In this document: positions 18,901 through 28,258 of the stretch, piece after piece | How positions within the stretch are numbered: the stretch's first letter is position 1 | How the letters are laid out: every line of letters begins with the position of its first letter | Assembly: GCA_037481875.1 (NCBI GenBank) | Contig: JBBFKY010000013.1 | Coordinates: 1 to 64,000, forward strand | Direction: 5' to 3' | Origin: Desulfosoma sp. | GTDB taxonomy: Bacteria; Desulfobacterota; Syntrophobacteria; Syntrophobacterales; DSM-9756 | Length of the DNA: 64,000 nucleotides | Notes under the pieces: model-generated | The model's database searches: none | Seen by the model: only the letters and a program-made list of their open reading frames with translations | Told to the model about the DNA's origin: nothing | Translations under genes and position numbers: made by a program

Positions 18901-20139
18901 ATGAATTTTCGCCGTATTGCCCTTAACCTTCAGATAGCCCGCCGTTCTTTGGCCAATTTCAAGCTCCGCACCGTTCTGGCGGTTCTCGGTGTTTTTCTGG
19001 GCACTTTCTCCCTGGTGACGGTTTCCAGCCTTTCCCAGTCCATGAACCTCAAAACCCGTCAGGAAACCGCGGCTCTCGGAGAAAATCTTCTTATCGTGCA
19101 AAGCGGAACCGTGCGAACCTTTGGTATGCGCACGCGCCTCATTTCTCAGGCGAACACATTGACCCGGGAAGATGCGGAGGCCATTTTGAACGGGACGCAG
19201 TGGGTCGAAGCCGTGAGTCCTTCTTCGAGCAAGGCTTTCGTGGTGCGTGCCGACTCGAAAGTCCTCAAGGATGTCTTAATCACGGGGGTGACCCCGAACT
19301 ATCCCACGGTTCGTCACTTCTACCCACGTCTCGGCCGGTTCGTTTCAGATGAGGATGAAAAATCCTCGGCCAAGGTGGTGGTGCTAGGGCATAAGGTGGC
19401 TTCCAAACTTTTTCCTGATGAAAACCCATTGGGCCGTATCGTTCTGATCCGCCGTGTGCCATGTCAGGTCATTGGCGTCATGGAAGAAAAAGGGGCCGAC
19501 ATATCGGGATTTGATCAAGACAACCAGATCTTTATGCCGCTCAAGACCTTCTTGCATCGCTTCGTCAACAAGACTTTCATCTCCACCATCTATGTGCGTG
19601 TGCTTCGAGAAGAAATGTTATCTGCAACCAAAAAGGAAATCGAAGATCTTTTGCGTGTGCGGCACAAGATCAGTTTCGGCAAGCGAGATGATTTCACCGT
19701 GGTGGACATGCGGGACGTGATGGCGCTCAAGAGTGAGGCCATGACCATGATTACTCTGTTGGGACGTATCGCCGCCGTGGTTTCCTTTAGCATTGGTGGC
19801 ATGGGAATCCTTTCCATCATGATTCTCATTGTGAACGAACGTCGTTTGGAAATCGGGCTGCGTCGAGCCGTCGGGGCGAGACGCCGGGATATCGCCGTGC
19901 AGTTTCTGACCGAATCCTCGACCATCGCGCTTCTGGGCGGATTTTTCGGCATTCTTCTTGGTGTCCTTTGCAGCACTCTCCTCTTCACATGGTTGCATTA
20001 CCCCGTGGCTACATCCTGGATGGGACTGGTAGGATCTTTTGTGGCCTCAGTAGCTGTAGGGATTGGGGCCGGCATTTATCCATCACGAAAAGCCTTAGCG
20101 ATTCAGCCGGTGGATGTCATTCGATCTGAAGCGCGCTAG
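18901..20139 (+). CDS. MacB-type ABC transporter permease 2
   Basis: A 412-residue paralogue of the preceding permease with the same topology and motifs (VLGHKVASKLFPDENPLGRIV, GLRRAVGARRRDIAVQFLTES, PSRKALAIQPVDVIR). The periplasmic domains of the two differ clearly in sequence, which argues for an asymmetric pair. The start codon lies 3 bases after the stop of permease 1, so the two are co-translated. Confidence 0.9.
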   Translation: MNFRRIALNLQIARRSLANFKLRTVLAVLGVFLGTFSLVTVSSLSQSMNLKTRQETAALGENLLIVQSGTVRTFGMRTRLISQANTLTREDAEAILNGTQWVEAVSPSSSKAFVVRADSKVLKDVLITGVTPNYPTVRHFYPRLGRFVSDEDEKSSAKVVVLGHKVASKLFPDENPLGRIVLIRRVPCQVIGVMEEKGADISGFDQDNQIFMPLKTFLHRFVNKTFISTIYVRVLREEMLSATKKEIEDLLRVRHKISFGKRDDFTVVDMRDVMALKSEAMTMITLLGRIAAVVSFSIGGMGILSIMILIVNERRLEIGLRRAVGARRRDIAVQFLTESSTIALLGGFFGILLGVLCSTLLFTWLHYPVATSWMGLVGSFVASVAVGIGAGIYPSRKALAIQPVDVIRSEAR

Positions 20140-20150
20140 AGTGAAGAATC

Positions 20151-21191
20151 ATGAAAAAACTTCTGACTCTTGCCCTTTTGATCATTTTCTGCAGTGTAAC
20201 GGCATGGCGATTTTGGCCGGGATTCTCTGCTCCCCTGGAGGGTTTTGTCCAAAAGATGCTTTCGGCATGGTCCCCGGTGAAAAAAGCCGTCCTGCAAGGG
20301 ACTTCCACGGCCTTTTCAGGAAAAAGGGAAACAACGGTCTCATCCAATGGAGAAGGCCGTCTCTGGGTGGAACCTGTGACGGGCATGACCTTTATTTGGA
20401 TTCCTGAGGGATGTTTCCGCATGGGTAGTGAGGAATCGGAACAGGGAAGGGACCGGGATGAAGGACCGACTCATGAAGTTTGTTTGGACGGTTTTTGGAT
20501 CGGCCAAAGGGAAGTGACTCGAGAAGAATTTCGTCGTTTCGTGGAGGCTTCGGGATACGTGACCGATGCCGAAAGGGAAGGTTATTCGTGGGTCTATACG
20601 GGCTCGTGGGAAAAGAGGGGCGGGTATTCCTGGAGACGCCCGGGGTTTTATCAGGATGATTCGCACCCGGTGGTCCATGTTTCTCTCCAGGACGCCTTGG
20701 CCATGGCCAAATGGCTGGAAGAAAAGGCGCAGGTTACTTTTGGATTGCCGACGGAAGCGCAGTGGGAATACGCCTGTCGATCCGGCCGTATGGAGGCCAG
20801 GTTTTGGGGAGAAGACTCTCATGCGGCCTGCTCCTACGCCAATGTGGCTGACAGGACGGCGGCTGAGGATTTTCCGTCCTGGGACGTGCATGGGTGTTCT
20901 GACGGTTTCGTGTTCACAGCACCGGCCGCCTCTTATCAACCCAATGCTTTTGGCTTGTACGATATGCTGGGAAATGTTTGGGAATGGTGTATGGACGGTT
21001 ATGATCCAAACGCGTACCGAAAGCATGGGACGAAAAATCCGGCCGTGATGGATTCCAATGTGACGGCTCGCGTGATTCGGGGCGGCAGCTGGCACAGTCG
21101 GCCTGAGCATGTGCGCTGTGCCAAGCGCGATGCTCTCAGCCGCCCTGATCGTCGAAGTCAGGATCTGGGTTTTCGCCTCATTCGACAGTGA
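20151..21191 (+). CDS. Formylglycine-generating-enzyme-like (SUMF1 domain) protein, cysteine pair missing
   Basis: A 346-residue protein with an N-terminal membrane anchor or signal peptide (KKLLTLALLIIFCSVTAWRF) and a sulfatase-modifying-factor domain from about residue 75: MTFIWIPEGCFRMGS, WIGQREVTREEF, LPTEAQWEYACRSG, YDMLGNVWEWCMD, VIRGGSWHS, and the closing LGFRLIRQ. The two catalytic, copper-binding cysteines of true FGE (in GGSYxC and the following SYC) are absent: the sequence has GGSWHSRPEHV. It is therefore unlikely to make formylglycine on sulfatases; EgtB- or PvdO-like proteins share the fold with other chemistry. It sits 11 bases after the second permease, so it probably serves the efflux system or its cargo. 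Confidence 0.85.
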   Translation: MKKLLTLALLIIFCSVTAWRFWPGFSAPLEGFVQKMLSAWSPVKKAVLQGTSTAFSGKRETTVSSNGEGRLWVEPVTGMTFIWIPEGCFRMGSEESEQGRDRDEGPTHEVCLDGFWIGQREVTREEFRRFVEASGYVTDAEREGYSWVYTGSWEKRGGYSWRRPGFYQDDSHPVVHVSLQDALAMAKWLEEKAQVTFGLPTEAQWEYACRSGRMEARFWGEDSHAACSYANVADRTAAEDFPSWDVHGCSDGFVFTAPAASYQPNAFGLYDMLGNVWEWCMDGYDPNAYRKHGTKNPAVMDSNVTARVIRGGSWHSRPEHVRCAKRDALSRPDRRSQDLGFRLIRQ

Positions 21192-21303
21192 TGCTTTGAT
21201 GAATGAAAAGGTGCCTTTGAGGTCGTAAATTGTGAAGAATTCATAGGAAGAACTCTAGATCGTCGAAATCGGCTGCAGAAAAAGCCTCGAATAGGAGTGA
21301 ACC

Positions 21304-22605
21304 GTGCCGATCCGGGTGGGTCTAAAACTTTTTCCGTGGGTGCTTGCCTTGCTCATGGTGGGATGTGCTGTCAACCCTGTCACGCAACAGAGCCAATTTT
21401 CGCTCATGAGCCCTCAGCAGGAAATGGCCATGGGCCAAGAGCTTTACCCTCTCTACACCCAAATGTCTTACGGCTTGTTTCAAGATCCCGTGCTGCAAGA
21501 TTACGTGCAAACCGTTGGAAAACGCTTGGCGATCGTCAGTCATCGACCGAACATGCCGTATGAATTCAACGTGGTGAACGGATCCGAAATGAACGCCTAT
21601 GCCCTGCCGGGCGGAAAGATCTCCATCACTCGAGGCATGGTGGCCAAATTGCAAAACGAAGCGCAACTGGCCGCCGTTTTGGGTCATGAAATCGGCCATG
21701 TGTCCGCTATGCATCATGCCACATTTTACACGCGCCAGACGGTCGCGGGTCTTGTAACGGGTATAGGGTCAACGATGTTACAAGCAGCCGGGGTGGCCGG
21801 AAGTGATTTGATTTCCCAAGCGGGTCTTTTAGCGGCCAATTTGGTTCTTATGAAATACAGCCGGGATCAGGAGCGCCAGGCGGACGAACTGGGCATGGAA
21901 TACATGGTGCGAGCTCAATACAACCCTGCAGGCTATGTGCAGACCATGGCCATGCTCCAGGAAGAGGGAAAGAGACAGCCGTCGCTTCTGGAAAGTTTTT
22001 TTTCCAGCCATCCTTTGACATCGGAACGTATCATGGCTGCCAACCAAAGGCTGGAACAGTATGGTCCGAGTCTGCGAACTCCGGAAGCGCTGCGGCAAAC
22101 CTCCTTTCAGGAACACACCCAGTACCTGCGAAGCGTGGCTCCGGCCTATGCCCTCATGGATGAAGCCAAAGAAACCTTGAGTCGAGGCAATGCATCTCGA
22201 GCCGTCTCTCTTCTCAGCCGTGCGACCAATGAGGCCCCCAAGGAAGCCCTTATTTGGGTGTCCCGTGCGGTGGCTGAAAAAACGGCGGGAAACACCCGAG
22301 CAGCCGTGAGCTCCGCCCGTCGATCCGTCGAGCTGTATCCCAATCTGTACCATGCTCGGTACGTGGCCGGAGTCGTTCTTTTTCATGATCAGAATTACCA
22401 GGAAAGTTTGCAGCACCTGAGTGAGGCCGATAAGATTGTTCCCAACCAGCCCTCGGTTCTTTTCTATATGGGAAGAAACTGGGAAGCCATGGGCCATAGG
22501 GATCGAGCGGCCCGCGCGTACTACACGGTCCTCAAAAAAGTGAAAAAAGGGCCCATGGCCCAATACTGCTACCAACGGCTGGTGGCTTGGGGGTATTTGC
22601 GCTAG
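21304..22605 (+). CDS. M48-family periplasmic metalloprotease lipoprotein with TPRs (BepA-like)
   Basis: A 433-residue protein resembling BepA/YfgC, the periplasmic protease and chaperone for outer-membrane protein assembly. A lipoprotein signal ends in LLMVGC (lipobox Cys about residue 21). The zinc motif HEIGH is at 128-132, with the third ligand in RQADELGMEYM. Tetratricopeptide-like repeats fill the C-terminal 150 residues. The GTG start has AGGAG 6 bases upstream. It converges with, and overlaps by 4 bases, the aminotransferase gene. Confidence 0.9.
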   Translation: MPIRVGLKLFPWVLALLMVGCAVNPVTQQSQFSLMSPQQEMAMGQELYPLYTQMSYGLFQDPVLQDYVQTVGKRLAIVSHRPNMPYEFNVVNGSEMNAYALPGGKISITRGMVAKLQNEAQLAAVLGHEIGHVSAMHHATFYTRQTVAGLVTGIGSTMLQAAGVAGSDLISQAGLLAANLVLMKYSRDQERQADELGMEYMVRAQYNPAGYVQTMAMLQEEGKRQPSLLESFFSSHPLTSERIMAANQRLEQYGPSLRTPEALRQTSFQEHTQYLRSVAPAYALMDEAKETLSRGNASRAVSLLSRATNEAPKEALIWVSRAVAEKTAGNTRAAVSSARRSVELYPNLYHARYVAGVVLFHDQNYQESLQHLSEADKIVPNQPSVLFYMGRNWEAMGHRDRAARAYYTVLKKVKKGPMAQYCYQRLVAWGYLR

Positions 22606-23753
22606 AGGCTGTTGAGCACGGCCATGGCTTGATCGATTTCTTCGTCCGAGGTGCACCAATGAGGGGCCAGACGCAGGTAACCTGATCTCGCTGAGACGAA
22701 GACGCCGCGTAATGCCGCCTCTTTCATGATCTCTTCCGGCGATCGATGGCATATGAGAGATAGAATGGCTGACCGGTGTCGTTGATGGAAAACGAGGGGT
22801 GTGTATCGTTCGGCATCCAAGCTTTGAAGGATGCGGTCCTGAAGGCGAAAGATTTCCTTTTGAATGGTTTCAATACCGACCGGAAGAATGGCGGATTGCA
22901 AGCTTGCTGCAAGAGCCGCCGCCAGGATGGTGGGGGAAGTGCTGTATTCAAAACGACGGGCAGTGGTGTGAGGCTGCCACGTGTGGTTGAGATAATCATC
23001 GCCTTGAACCATAGCCTCGGCGCCCACCAGGACATCTCCTAGTTTTTGTCGAAATTCCGGGGAAGTATAAAAAAGCCCCGTGCCCGTAGGGCCGAAAAGC
23101 CATTTCCAACCGGAAGCGGCCAGAGCCGAAATATGGCATTGTGCGGGATCTATGACGAGGCTTCCCAGGCTTTGGGCGGCGTCCACCACAAGGTCGATGC
23201 CGCGTTCATGGCAATAGGTTCCCAGTTCATCCAGATCAGCGGCGTAGCCGCTGGTGAACTGCACATGGCTGATGGCGATCAGGCGTGTGCGAGGTGTGGT
23301 CAAACGGACCACATCTTCCATGGACCAACCGCACGGAAGGCTTCGCGTGGGTCGAAGCGCTGTGGGCCGGTTGGGCAGGAGCACCAGTCGAACGCCTCTT
23401 CTTTCCTGCAAACGCCAAGGGTAATGGTTTGCCGGGTATTCATGAATGTAGCTGAGAATTTCATCTCCTTCTCGAAAGGGGTAGCCGTGGGCGATCATCC
23501 CCATGGCTTCTGAAGTGTTTTTCACAAAGGCCACATTGTCAGGGCTTGTGCGCAGAAGTTCTGCGGCAGCTTTCCGCAGCTCCTCCCCAATGTTTCGATA
23601 CGGTGCCAGGCCGAATCCGCCCCGATGCATCTGGGCGACGGAAACACGGGTCAGGGCCTCGAAAGCCGGCTGAGGTAGAGGAGAAATAGCGCAATGGGCG
23701 AGAAAGACACCTTCCTTCTTGACGGGAAAAAGGTCAGGGTTTGTCGGCATCAT
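22602..23753 (-). CDS. Class V aminotransferase / cysteine-desulfurase-like PLP enzyme
   Basis: A 383-residue PLP-dependent enzyme of the aminotransferase V family. It shows HCAISPLPQPAFEAL near the start, VAFVKNTSEAMGMIAHG (phosphate loop), VDAAQSLG (the aspartate that contacts the pyridine nitrogen) and the Schiff-base lysine in ASGWKWLFGPTGTG. It resembles the isopenicillin-epimerase/CsdA-like group rather than IscS or NifS, because no catalytic cysteine loop is evident. The substrate is unknown. The start at 23753 has AAAGGA 8 bases upstream; the frame is open to 23801. Confidence 0.85.
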   Translation of the reverse strand: MMPTNPDLFPVKKEGVFLAHCAISPLPQPAFEALTRVSVAQMHRGGFGLAPYRNIGEELRKAAAELLRTSPDNVAFVKNTSEAMGMIAHGYPFREGDEILSYIHEYPANHYPWRLQERRGVRLVLLPNRPTALRPTRSLPCGWSMEDVVRLTTPRTRLIAISHVQFTSGYAADLDELGTYCHERGIDLVVDAAQSLGSLVIDPAQCHISALAASGWKWLFGPTGTGLFYTSPEFRQKLGDVLVGAEAMVQGDDYLNHTWQPHTTARRFEYSTSPTILAAALAASLQSAILPVGIETIQKEIFRLQDRILQSLDAERYTPLVFHQRHRSAILSLICHRSPEEIMKEAALRGVFVSARSGYLRLAPHWCTSDEEIDQAMAVLNSL

Positions 23754-23801
23754 AGAGATTGTCCTTTCCGGGATGTGCCCGTGTGAGCCAAGTGAATGCA
23801 T

Positions 23802-24404
23802 GGATTTGCAACCGTGATATCAGAACAAATTCCAGCACGCCTTGCTTTTTTTGTCCATGGTGGAAATGTATGAAAAAAACGCTTTTTCATCACCATCCCA
23901 GATTCCGGGGGTGGATCTTCAAATGATCTAGAAAAACCTTGCCGAAGCAAGCTGTCCGACAATGAGGGAAGGGACGGCTCCCGCGAAATGACACTTGGAT
24001 GGGAGCCGCCTGGTGCGAAGCACTTGGAGTGACAATGAGGGAAGGGACGGCTCCCGTGAAATGACACAGCTCTTGCCCATCCAACAAAGGAGCGAGACTC
24101 CGGAAGTCCCACGAGCCTTTTCGAGAACAGATTCGTTCCTGAGAGTGCGGGCGTCCAGCCCGCACCATGAGCAGGTCAGAGGCGGTCGTCCGCAAGAAAA
24201 TACCCGGTAGGAGCGAGGCGCGCCCTCGCCCTCCAAACTTGAAATGCCGTTAATGACCTTGGTATTGCGGGTTTTCGAACAGGTTCCGGGTTAAAAAAAC
24301 CTTTTCTAAGAAACGATGAGGTGACAGCGTTGACCCTTGGGTTCACACTGGTTAGATGATTCTTGACTAGAGATTTTTCACATTCGAAGCCATAGGAGCA
24401 GGCT
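23802..24404. repeat. Gap with direct repeats
   Basis: About 600 bases without a supported gene. A 37-base segment beginning GACAATGAGGGAAGGGACGG at 23959 recurs 72 bases later at 24031 with one difference. Farther right lie GAGAGTGCGGGCGTCCAGCC (about 24139, a repeat shared with 43188) and a family C hairpin (about 24208-24238). Confidence 0.6.
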
Positions 24405-24977
24405 ATGGATCGTTTCCTTAAAACTATGAGGTTTTCTTTAGTGTTTTTGGCGGTCTTGCTCGCTTTGGGATGCCGTCCCATCGCACAGCATGGGCCCTTG
24501 GTAACGGGCGTATCTACAGGCCCCAATGCCCCGAGGTTCGACGGTGTTTTTGCCGTGTCGTCCATGTGGTTTGGAAAAATTTGGGAAATTTTCGTGGCCG
24601 GTTCGGATCCTGACGGGGATATGGACTACATTTGGGCGGAAGTGTCCCAGCTTGGAGGCCATATGTGGGATCAGCACCTGATTCGCTTGAAAGGATCCAA
24701 CCAAGCCCGGTTCAAAGGGGTGATCACCTTGCCTACACCATCTTTTCATTCCAGAACGATCTGGGAAACCTTGAGAGTAACGCTTCGGATTCGAGATCGG
24801 GCCGGGCATTACAGTGACCCCGTGGTGTTGGAAGTGGAGCTGGGAAAACCTACGCTGGAATCCATTCCTGACACATGGCTGGATGCGCGTCGAAACCGGC
24901 TGGGAGTCATTTTCTTTGACTTCGATCTGGACCGTGCGGAAGCCAAAGACTTTGAAACTAGGCTAAGAGATATGTAG
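24405..24977 (+). CDS. Putative lipoprotein of unknown function
   Basis: A 190-residue protein I do not recognise. The N-terminus (MDRFLKTMRFSLVFLAVLLALGC) is a lipoprotein signal with lipobox LALGC at about residue 23. The rest has a PDGDMDYIWAEVSQLGG segment and alternating hydrophobic residues that suggest an Ig- or cadherin-like beta-sandwich (compare SDPDGDxDxI motifs in extracellular domains). GGAG 7 bases upstream supports the start. It stands alone, flanked on both sides by repeats. Confidence 0.75.
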   Translation: MDRFLKTMRFSLVFLAVLLALGCRPIAQHGPLVTGVSTGPNAPRFDGVFAVSSMWFGKIWEIFVAGSDPDGDMDYIWAEVSQLGGHMWDQHLIRLKGSNQARFKGVITLPTPSFHSRTIWETLRVTLRIRDRAGHYSDPVVLEVELGKPTLESIPDTWLDARRNRLGVIFFDFDLDRAEAKDFETRLRDM

Positions 24978-25350
24978 AACGCCAAACACGCCTCAGGGCG
25001 AGTCCATAAGTTCACCCGTCAACACGTCCCTACCCGGGGGCGGACCGATGTGTCCGCCCCAAAAGCTCCGTTTGGGACTGACAAGCCCCTCTGCATAAGC
25101 CTTGAGCACCGTGTAGGGGCGGACCAGTGTATCCGTTCTTTTTCCACCCCTCAAATAACTCGCGGTGATGCGTAATTCCTTTTGGCATCAAATACCAAAC
25201 TGTTCGTGCATACCTGCTGTGTGCCCCGGTAGGGGCAAACCGATGTGTCCGCCCCGAAGGAGCCGTTTGGGACTGATGAGCCCCTCTGCATAAACCCCGT
25301 GCACCTTGTAGGGGCGGAACGGTGTGTCCGCCCCAAGGTGCTGCGGCATT
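24978..25350. repeat. Two copies of a palindromic repeat unit (family A)
   Basis: A unit of about 100 bases occurs twice, near 25040-25130 and again 195 bases later near 25235-25325, at high identity (shared core GTTTGGGACTGA...AGCCCCTCTGCATAA). Each unit is flanked by imperfect palindromes of the type GGGGCGGACCGATGTGTCCG (about 25036, 25113, 25229 and 25307). The same palindrome type appears at 50570-50652 and 54375-54450. Confidence 0.7.
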
Positions 25351-25773
25351 CTAGCCTGGAAATTTAATGGTCACGGTTTCTTCGGAATCGTCCTTTTCGT
25401 ACTTGACCTTAAGTTCCAATCGACTGTCGCGAATGCCAAGTGCCAATGGAGATTTCCCTTTATCGCCTTCCAACCCCACCACGTGCTTTAAGATCTCCAT
25501 GACTTTGGATCCAATATCCGGACCAGGTGACCGCAGAGGCGCTTCTCGATATTTGGCACTCACGGCGACGCTGCCGTCCGAATGGCGGGAAATCTTGATC
25601 TTTTCCGCACCGGCGGTCACACCATGGAGCACGGCCAAAGCGACCCATTTCAAGGCGGCTTCCTCTTTATCGGATTCATGGGGAACCTTTGCCATTTCCA
25701 CGAGGGGATCTGTGGTGGCAAAACAATCGCAGAGTTCCTGCACCTTTTGGTGTAAATTTCTCTTGTCTTTCAT
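25351..25773 (-). CDS. Conserved hypothetical cytosolic protein
   Basis: A 140-residue protein without signal peptide or membrane segment; I do not recognise the family. The N-terminal half is helical with a LVEMAKVPHESDKEEAALKWVALAVLHGV stretch broken by acidic residues; the C-terminal half ends in alternating charged strands (LELKVKYEKDDSEETVTIKF). A strong GGGAGGT box 8 bases before the ATG sets the start, and the frame upstream to 26112 is spurious. It is divergent from the pyruvate dehydrogenase operon. Confidence 0.75.
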   Translation of the reverse strand: MKDKRNLHQKVQELCDCFATTDPLVEMAKVPHESDKEEAALKWVALAVLHGVTAGAEKIKISRHSDGSVAVSAKYREAPLRSPGPDIGSKVMEILKHVVGLEGDKGKSPLALGIRDSRLELKVKYEKDDSEETVTIKFPG

Positions 25774-26157
25774 GCTAGGACCTCCCTGTTCGAGTTTTCC
25801 CATAATCCATAATATTAAACTAAGGTTCTTGGCCAAGAAATAAAGAAGGGAATTCAAAATTGCAACCGAGGTTTTTGAAGGTGGCATGCGGGCCACTTTC
25901 TGAACACGGTTCAAACCGGCACGCCCATGCTGCATGCTTTCGCTGTTTTGAACAGCCTTTCCGAGACAACCTACAAGATCCACATTCCATCTGTTTCCAA
26001 AGATTTTTATTGACATATGATTTTTCGCCAAGGGATGCCTTGCCGAAGTGGATCCGGTCATGTTAGCGGGATCGATAAAGTGCCTGTTGGTTCTGGTGGA
26101 GGGATCGTTCAAGGATCGGAGTACGGCAAGAGTTTTCGGTTAGGAAAGGAGTCCTTT

Positions 26158-27264
26158 ATGCCGCGCAAGCCGTTGGAAGTGGACAGTCCCCTAGAGTTTT
26201 TGGCCATCCTTGATGAAGAAGGTCTTGTGGATGAATCTCTCGAGCCAAAACTTTCTCAAGATCTGCTTTTGAAACTTTACCGATTCATGGTTTTGGGTCG
26301 TCGCTTTGACGAGCGTATGCTTCAGCTGCAGCGCCAAGGCCGTATCGGCACCTTTGCTCCCATCAAGGGGCAGGAAGCCTCTCAGTTAGGCGCCGTGGCG
26401 GCTCTGGAACCTCGAGACTGGATGGTTCCTTGTTTTCGAGAGACTGCGGCGCAACTGTGGCGTGGCACCCCTATGGAAAGTGTTCTTTTGTATTTCGGGG
26501 GATTTGATGAAGGTGGACGCATCCCCGAAGGGCAAAAAGACTTGCCCGTGGCCATTCCTGTGGCATCCCAACTGCTTCATGCGGTCGGATTAGCCTGGGC
26601 CGCCAAGTATCGAAAGACCGACGAAGTGGCCATGACTTTTTTCGGAGACGGCGCAACATCGGAAGGCGACTTTCATGAAGCTCTCAATTTCGCTGCCGTT
26701 TATCAAACCCCAACCGTCTTTGTCTGCCAAAATAATCAGTGGGCTATTTCCATTCCTCGATCCAAACAAACCCGATCGCGAACGCTGGCACAAAAAGCTT
26801 TGGCCTATGAAATGCCAGGCATTCAGGTGGACGGGAACGACGTTTTGGCCGTGTACACGGCGGCCAAGGAAGCGGTGGATCGCGCTCGATCAGGAGGTGG
26901 GCCGACCTTCATTGAATGTGTGACTTATCGCATGGCTATGCACACGACGGCAGATGATCCCAGCCGATACCGAAGCGAAGAGGAAGTGGCCCAGTGGGCT
27001 CGAAAAGATCCCATAATAAGGTTCGAGAAATACCTTATCGCTAAAGGCTTGTTGGATTCAAAGGCGATCGAGGCCATGGCCTTGGAAGCGGACTCAGCGA
27101 TTCAGCAGGCTGTGAAGCGCTATGAGGAGCTTTCCCAAACCCTTGGAGATCCATTGCAAATGTTTGATCACCACTTTGAACAACTGCCTGCCCATTTGCT
27201 GGAACAACGCGAAGAACTCCGGCGGTATTTGAAAGAAGAAGAGGAGGAGACCCGCCATGCCTAA
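26158..27264 (+). CDS. pdhA: Pyruvate dehydrogenase E1 component alpha subunit
   Basis: The alpha subunit (368 residues) of a heterotetrameric thiamine-diphosphate E1 that decarboxylates pyruvate and acetylates the lipoyl domain of E2. The match to Gram-positive-type PdhA is close: GRIGTFAPIKGQEASQLGAV, the cofactor motif GDGATSEGDFHEALNFA...NNQWAIS, and the phosphorylation-loop region YRMAMHTTADDPSRYRS. The ATG at 26158 has AAAGGAG 6-7 bases upstream; the frame continues to 26017 without support. First gene of the pdh operon. Confidence 0.92.
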   Translation: MPRKPLEVDSPLEFLAILDEEGLVDESLEPKLSQDLLLKLYRFMVLGRRFDERMLQLQRQGRIGTFAPIKGQEASQLGAVAALEPRDWMVPCFRETAAQLWRGTPMESVLLYFGGFDEGGRIPEGQKDLPVAIPVASQLLHAVGLAWAAKYRKTDEVAMTFFGDGATSEGDFHEALNFAAVYQTPTVFVCQNNQWAISIPRSKQTRSRTLAQKALAYEMPGIQVDGNDVLAVYTAAKEAVDRARSGGGPTFIECVTYRMAMHTTADDPSRYRSEEEVAQWARKDPIIRFEKYLIAKGLLDSKAIEAMALEADSAIQQAVKRYEELSQTLGDPLQMFDHHFEQLPAHLLEQREELRRYLKEEEEETRHA

Positions 27265-28243
27265 GATGACCATGGTGCAAGCTTTGAACCTGGCGTTGCG
27301 CCAGGAAATGGAAAAGGACGATCGGGTTGTGGTTCTGGGGGAAGATGTGGGAGTGGACGGCGGGGTGTTTCGCGTCACCGAAGGTCTGATCGATCGCTTC
27401 GGCCCGGACCGTGTTTTAGATACACCCTTGGCTGAATCGGCCATCGTGGGTATGTCCATCGGCATGGCGGTTTATGGGCTTCGGCCTGTATGCGAAATTC
27501 AATTCTCTGGATTTACATATTTAAATTTTCATCAAATCGAATGCCATGCATCACGACTTCGGCACCGATCTCAAGGGCGTTTTACGGTTCCCATGGTTTT
27601 GCGCACCCCCTATGGCGGGAATGTGCGAGCTTTGGAACATCATTCCGAAAGTCGAGAAGCCTTTTACGCCCACATGCCGGGACTCAAGATGGTGATTCCT
27701 TCAAGTCCTAGAAATGCTCGAGCCCTTCTTGTAAGCGCTATTCGGGATCCGGATCCCGTGATTTTTTTTGAACCTAAAGCTGTTTATCGAGCCTTTCGTG
27801 AGGAAGTGCCTGAAGAAGAGGAAACCTTTCCCATCGGTCAGTCTGTGCTCCTGCGCGAAGGTCGTCATGTGACCCTCATTACCTACGGGGCCTTGGTGCG
27901 ACCCACCCTGGAAGCTGCCGAAAGACTCAGTAAAGAAGACGGCATCGAAGCCGATGTTATCGATCTTTTGACCCTGTCTCCGCTGGATGACACGCTTTTT
28001 GTCAATTCCGCCAAAAAGACCGGACGCGTGGTCATTGTCCATGAGGCTCCGCGAAGCTATGGCCCAGGCGCCGAATTGGTGGCGCGCCTGGTGGAAAGAG
28101 CTTTCTACTATTTAGAAGCTCCGGTACGTCGCCTGACCGGTTTTGATGTCATCATGCCGCTTTTCGCTCGAGAAAAAGCCTACTTTCCAAACCCAGGGCG
28201 GATTGCGCGTGCCGTGAAGGAAACCCTTGAGGTGGCAGCCTGA
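27257..28243 (+). CDS. pdhB: Pyruvate dehydrogenase E1 component beta subunit
   Basis: The beta subunit (328 residues) of the E1 enzyme, with LGEDVGVDGGVFRVTEGL, DTPLAESAIVGMSIGMA and the C-terminal transketolase domain (IDLLTLSPLD, VIVHEAPRSYGPGAEL). It overlaps pdhA by 8 bases, so the two E1 chains are translationally coupled. Acts in the cytoplasm with E2 and E3. Confidence 0.93.
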   Translation: MPKMTMVQALNLALRQEMEKDDRVVVLGEDVGVDGGVFRVTEGLIDRFGPDRVLDTPLAESAIVGMSIGMAVYGLRPVCEIQFSGFTYLNFHQIECHASRLRHRSQGRFTVPMVLRTPYGGNVRALEHHSESREAFYAHMPGLKMVIPSSPRNARALLVSAIRDPDPVIFFEPKAVYRAFREEVPEEEETFPIGQSVLLREGRHVTLITYGALVRPTLEAAERLSKEDGIEADVIDLLTLSPLDDTLFVNSAKKTGRVVIVHEAPRSYGPGAELVARLVERAFYYLEAPVRRLTGFDVIMPLFAREKAYFPNPGRIARAVKETLEVAA

Positions 28244-28258
28244 AACGGAGGATCGGCG

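Noticed and set aside
26010-26015. TTGACA as a -35 box for the pdh operon
   Set aside because: No acceptable -10 hexamer lies 16-18 bases downstream.
25774-26112. Upstream extension of the 140-residue hypothetical gene
   Set aside because: A strong Shine-Dalgarno site precedes the internal ATG at 25773, and the extension overlaps the divergent pdh promoter region.
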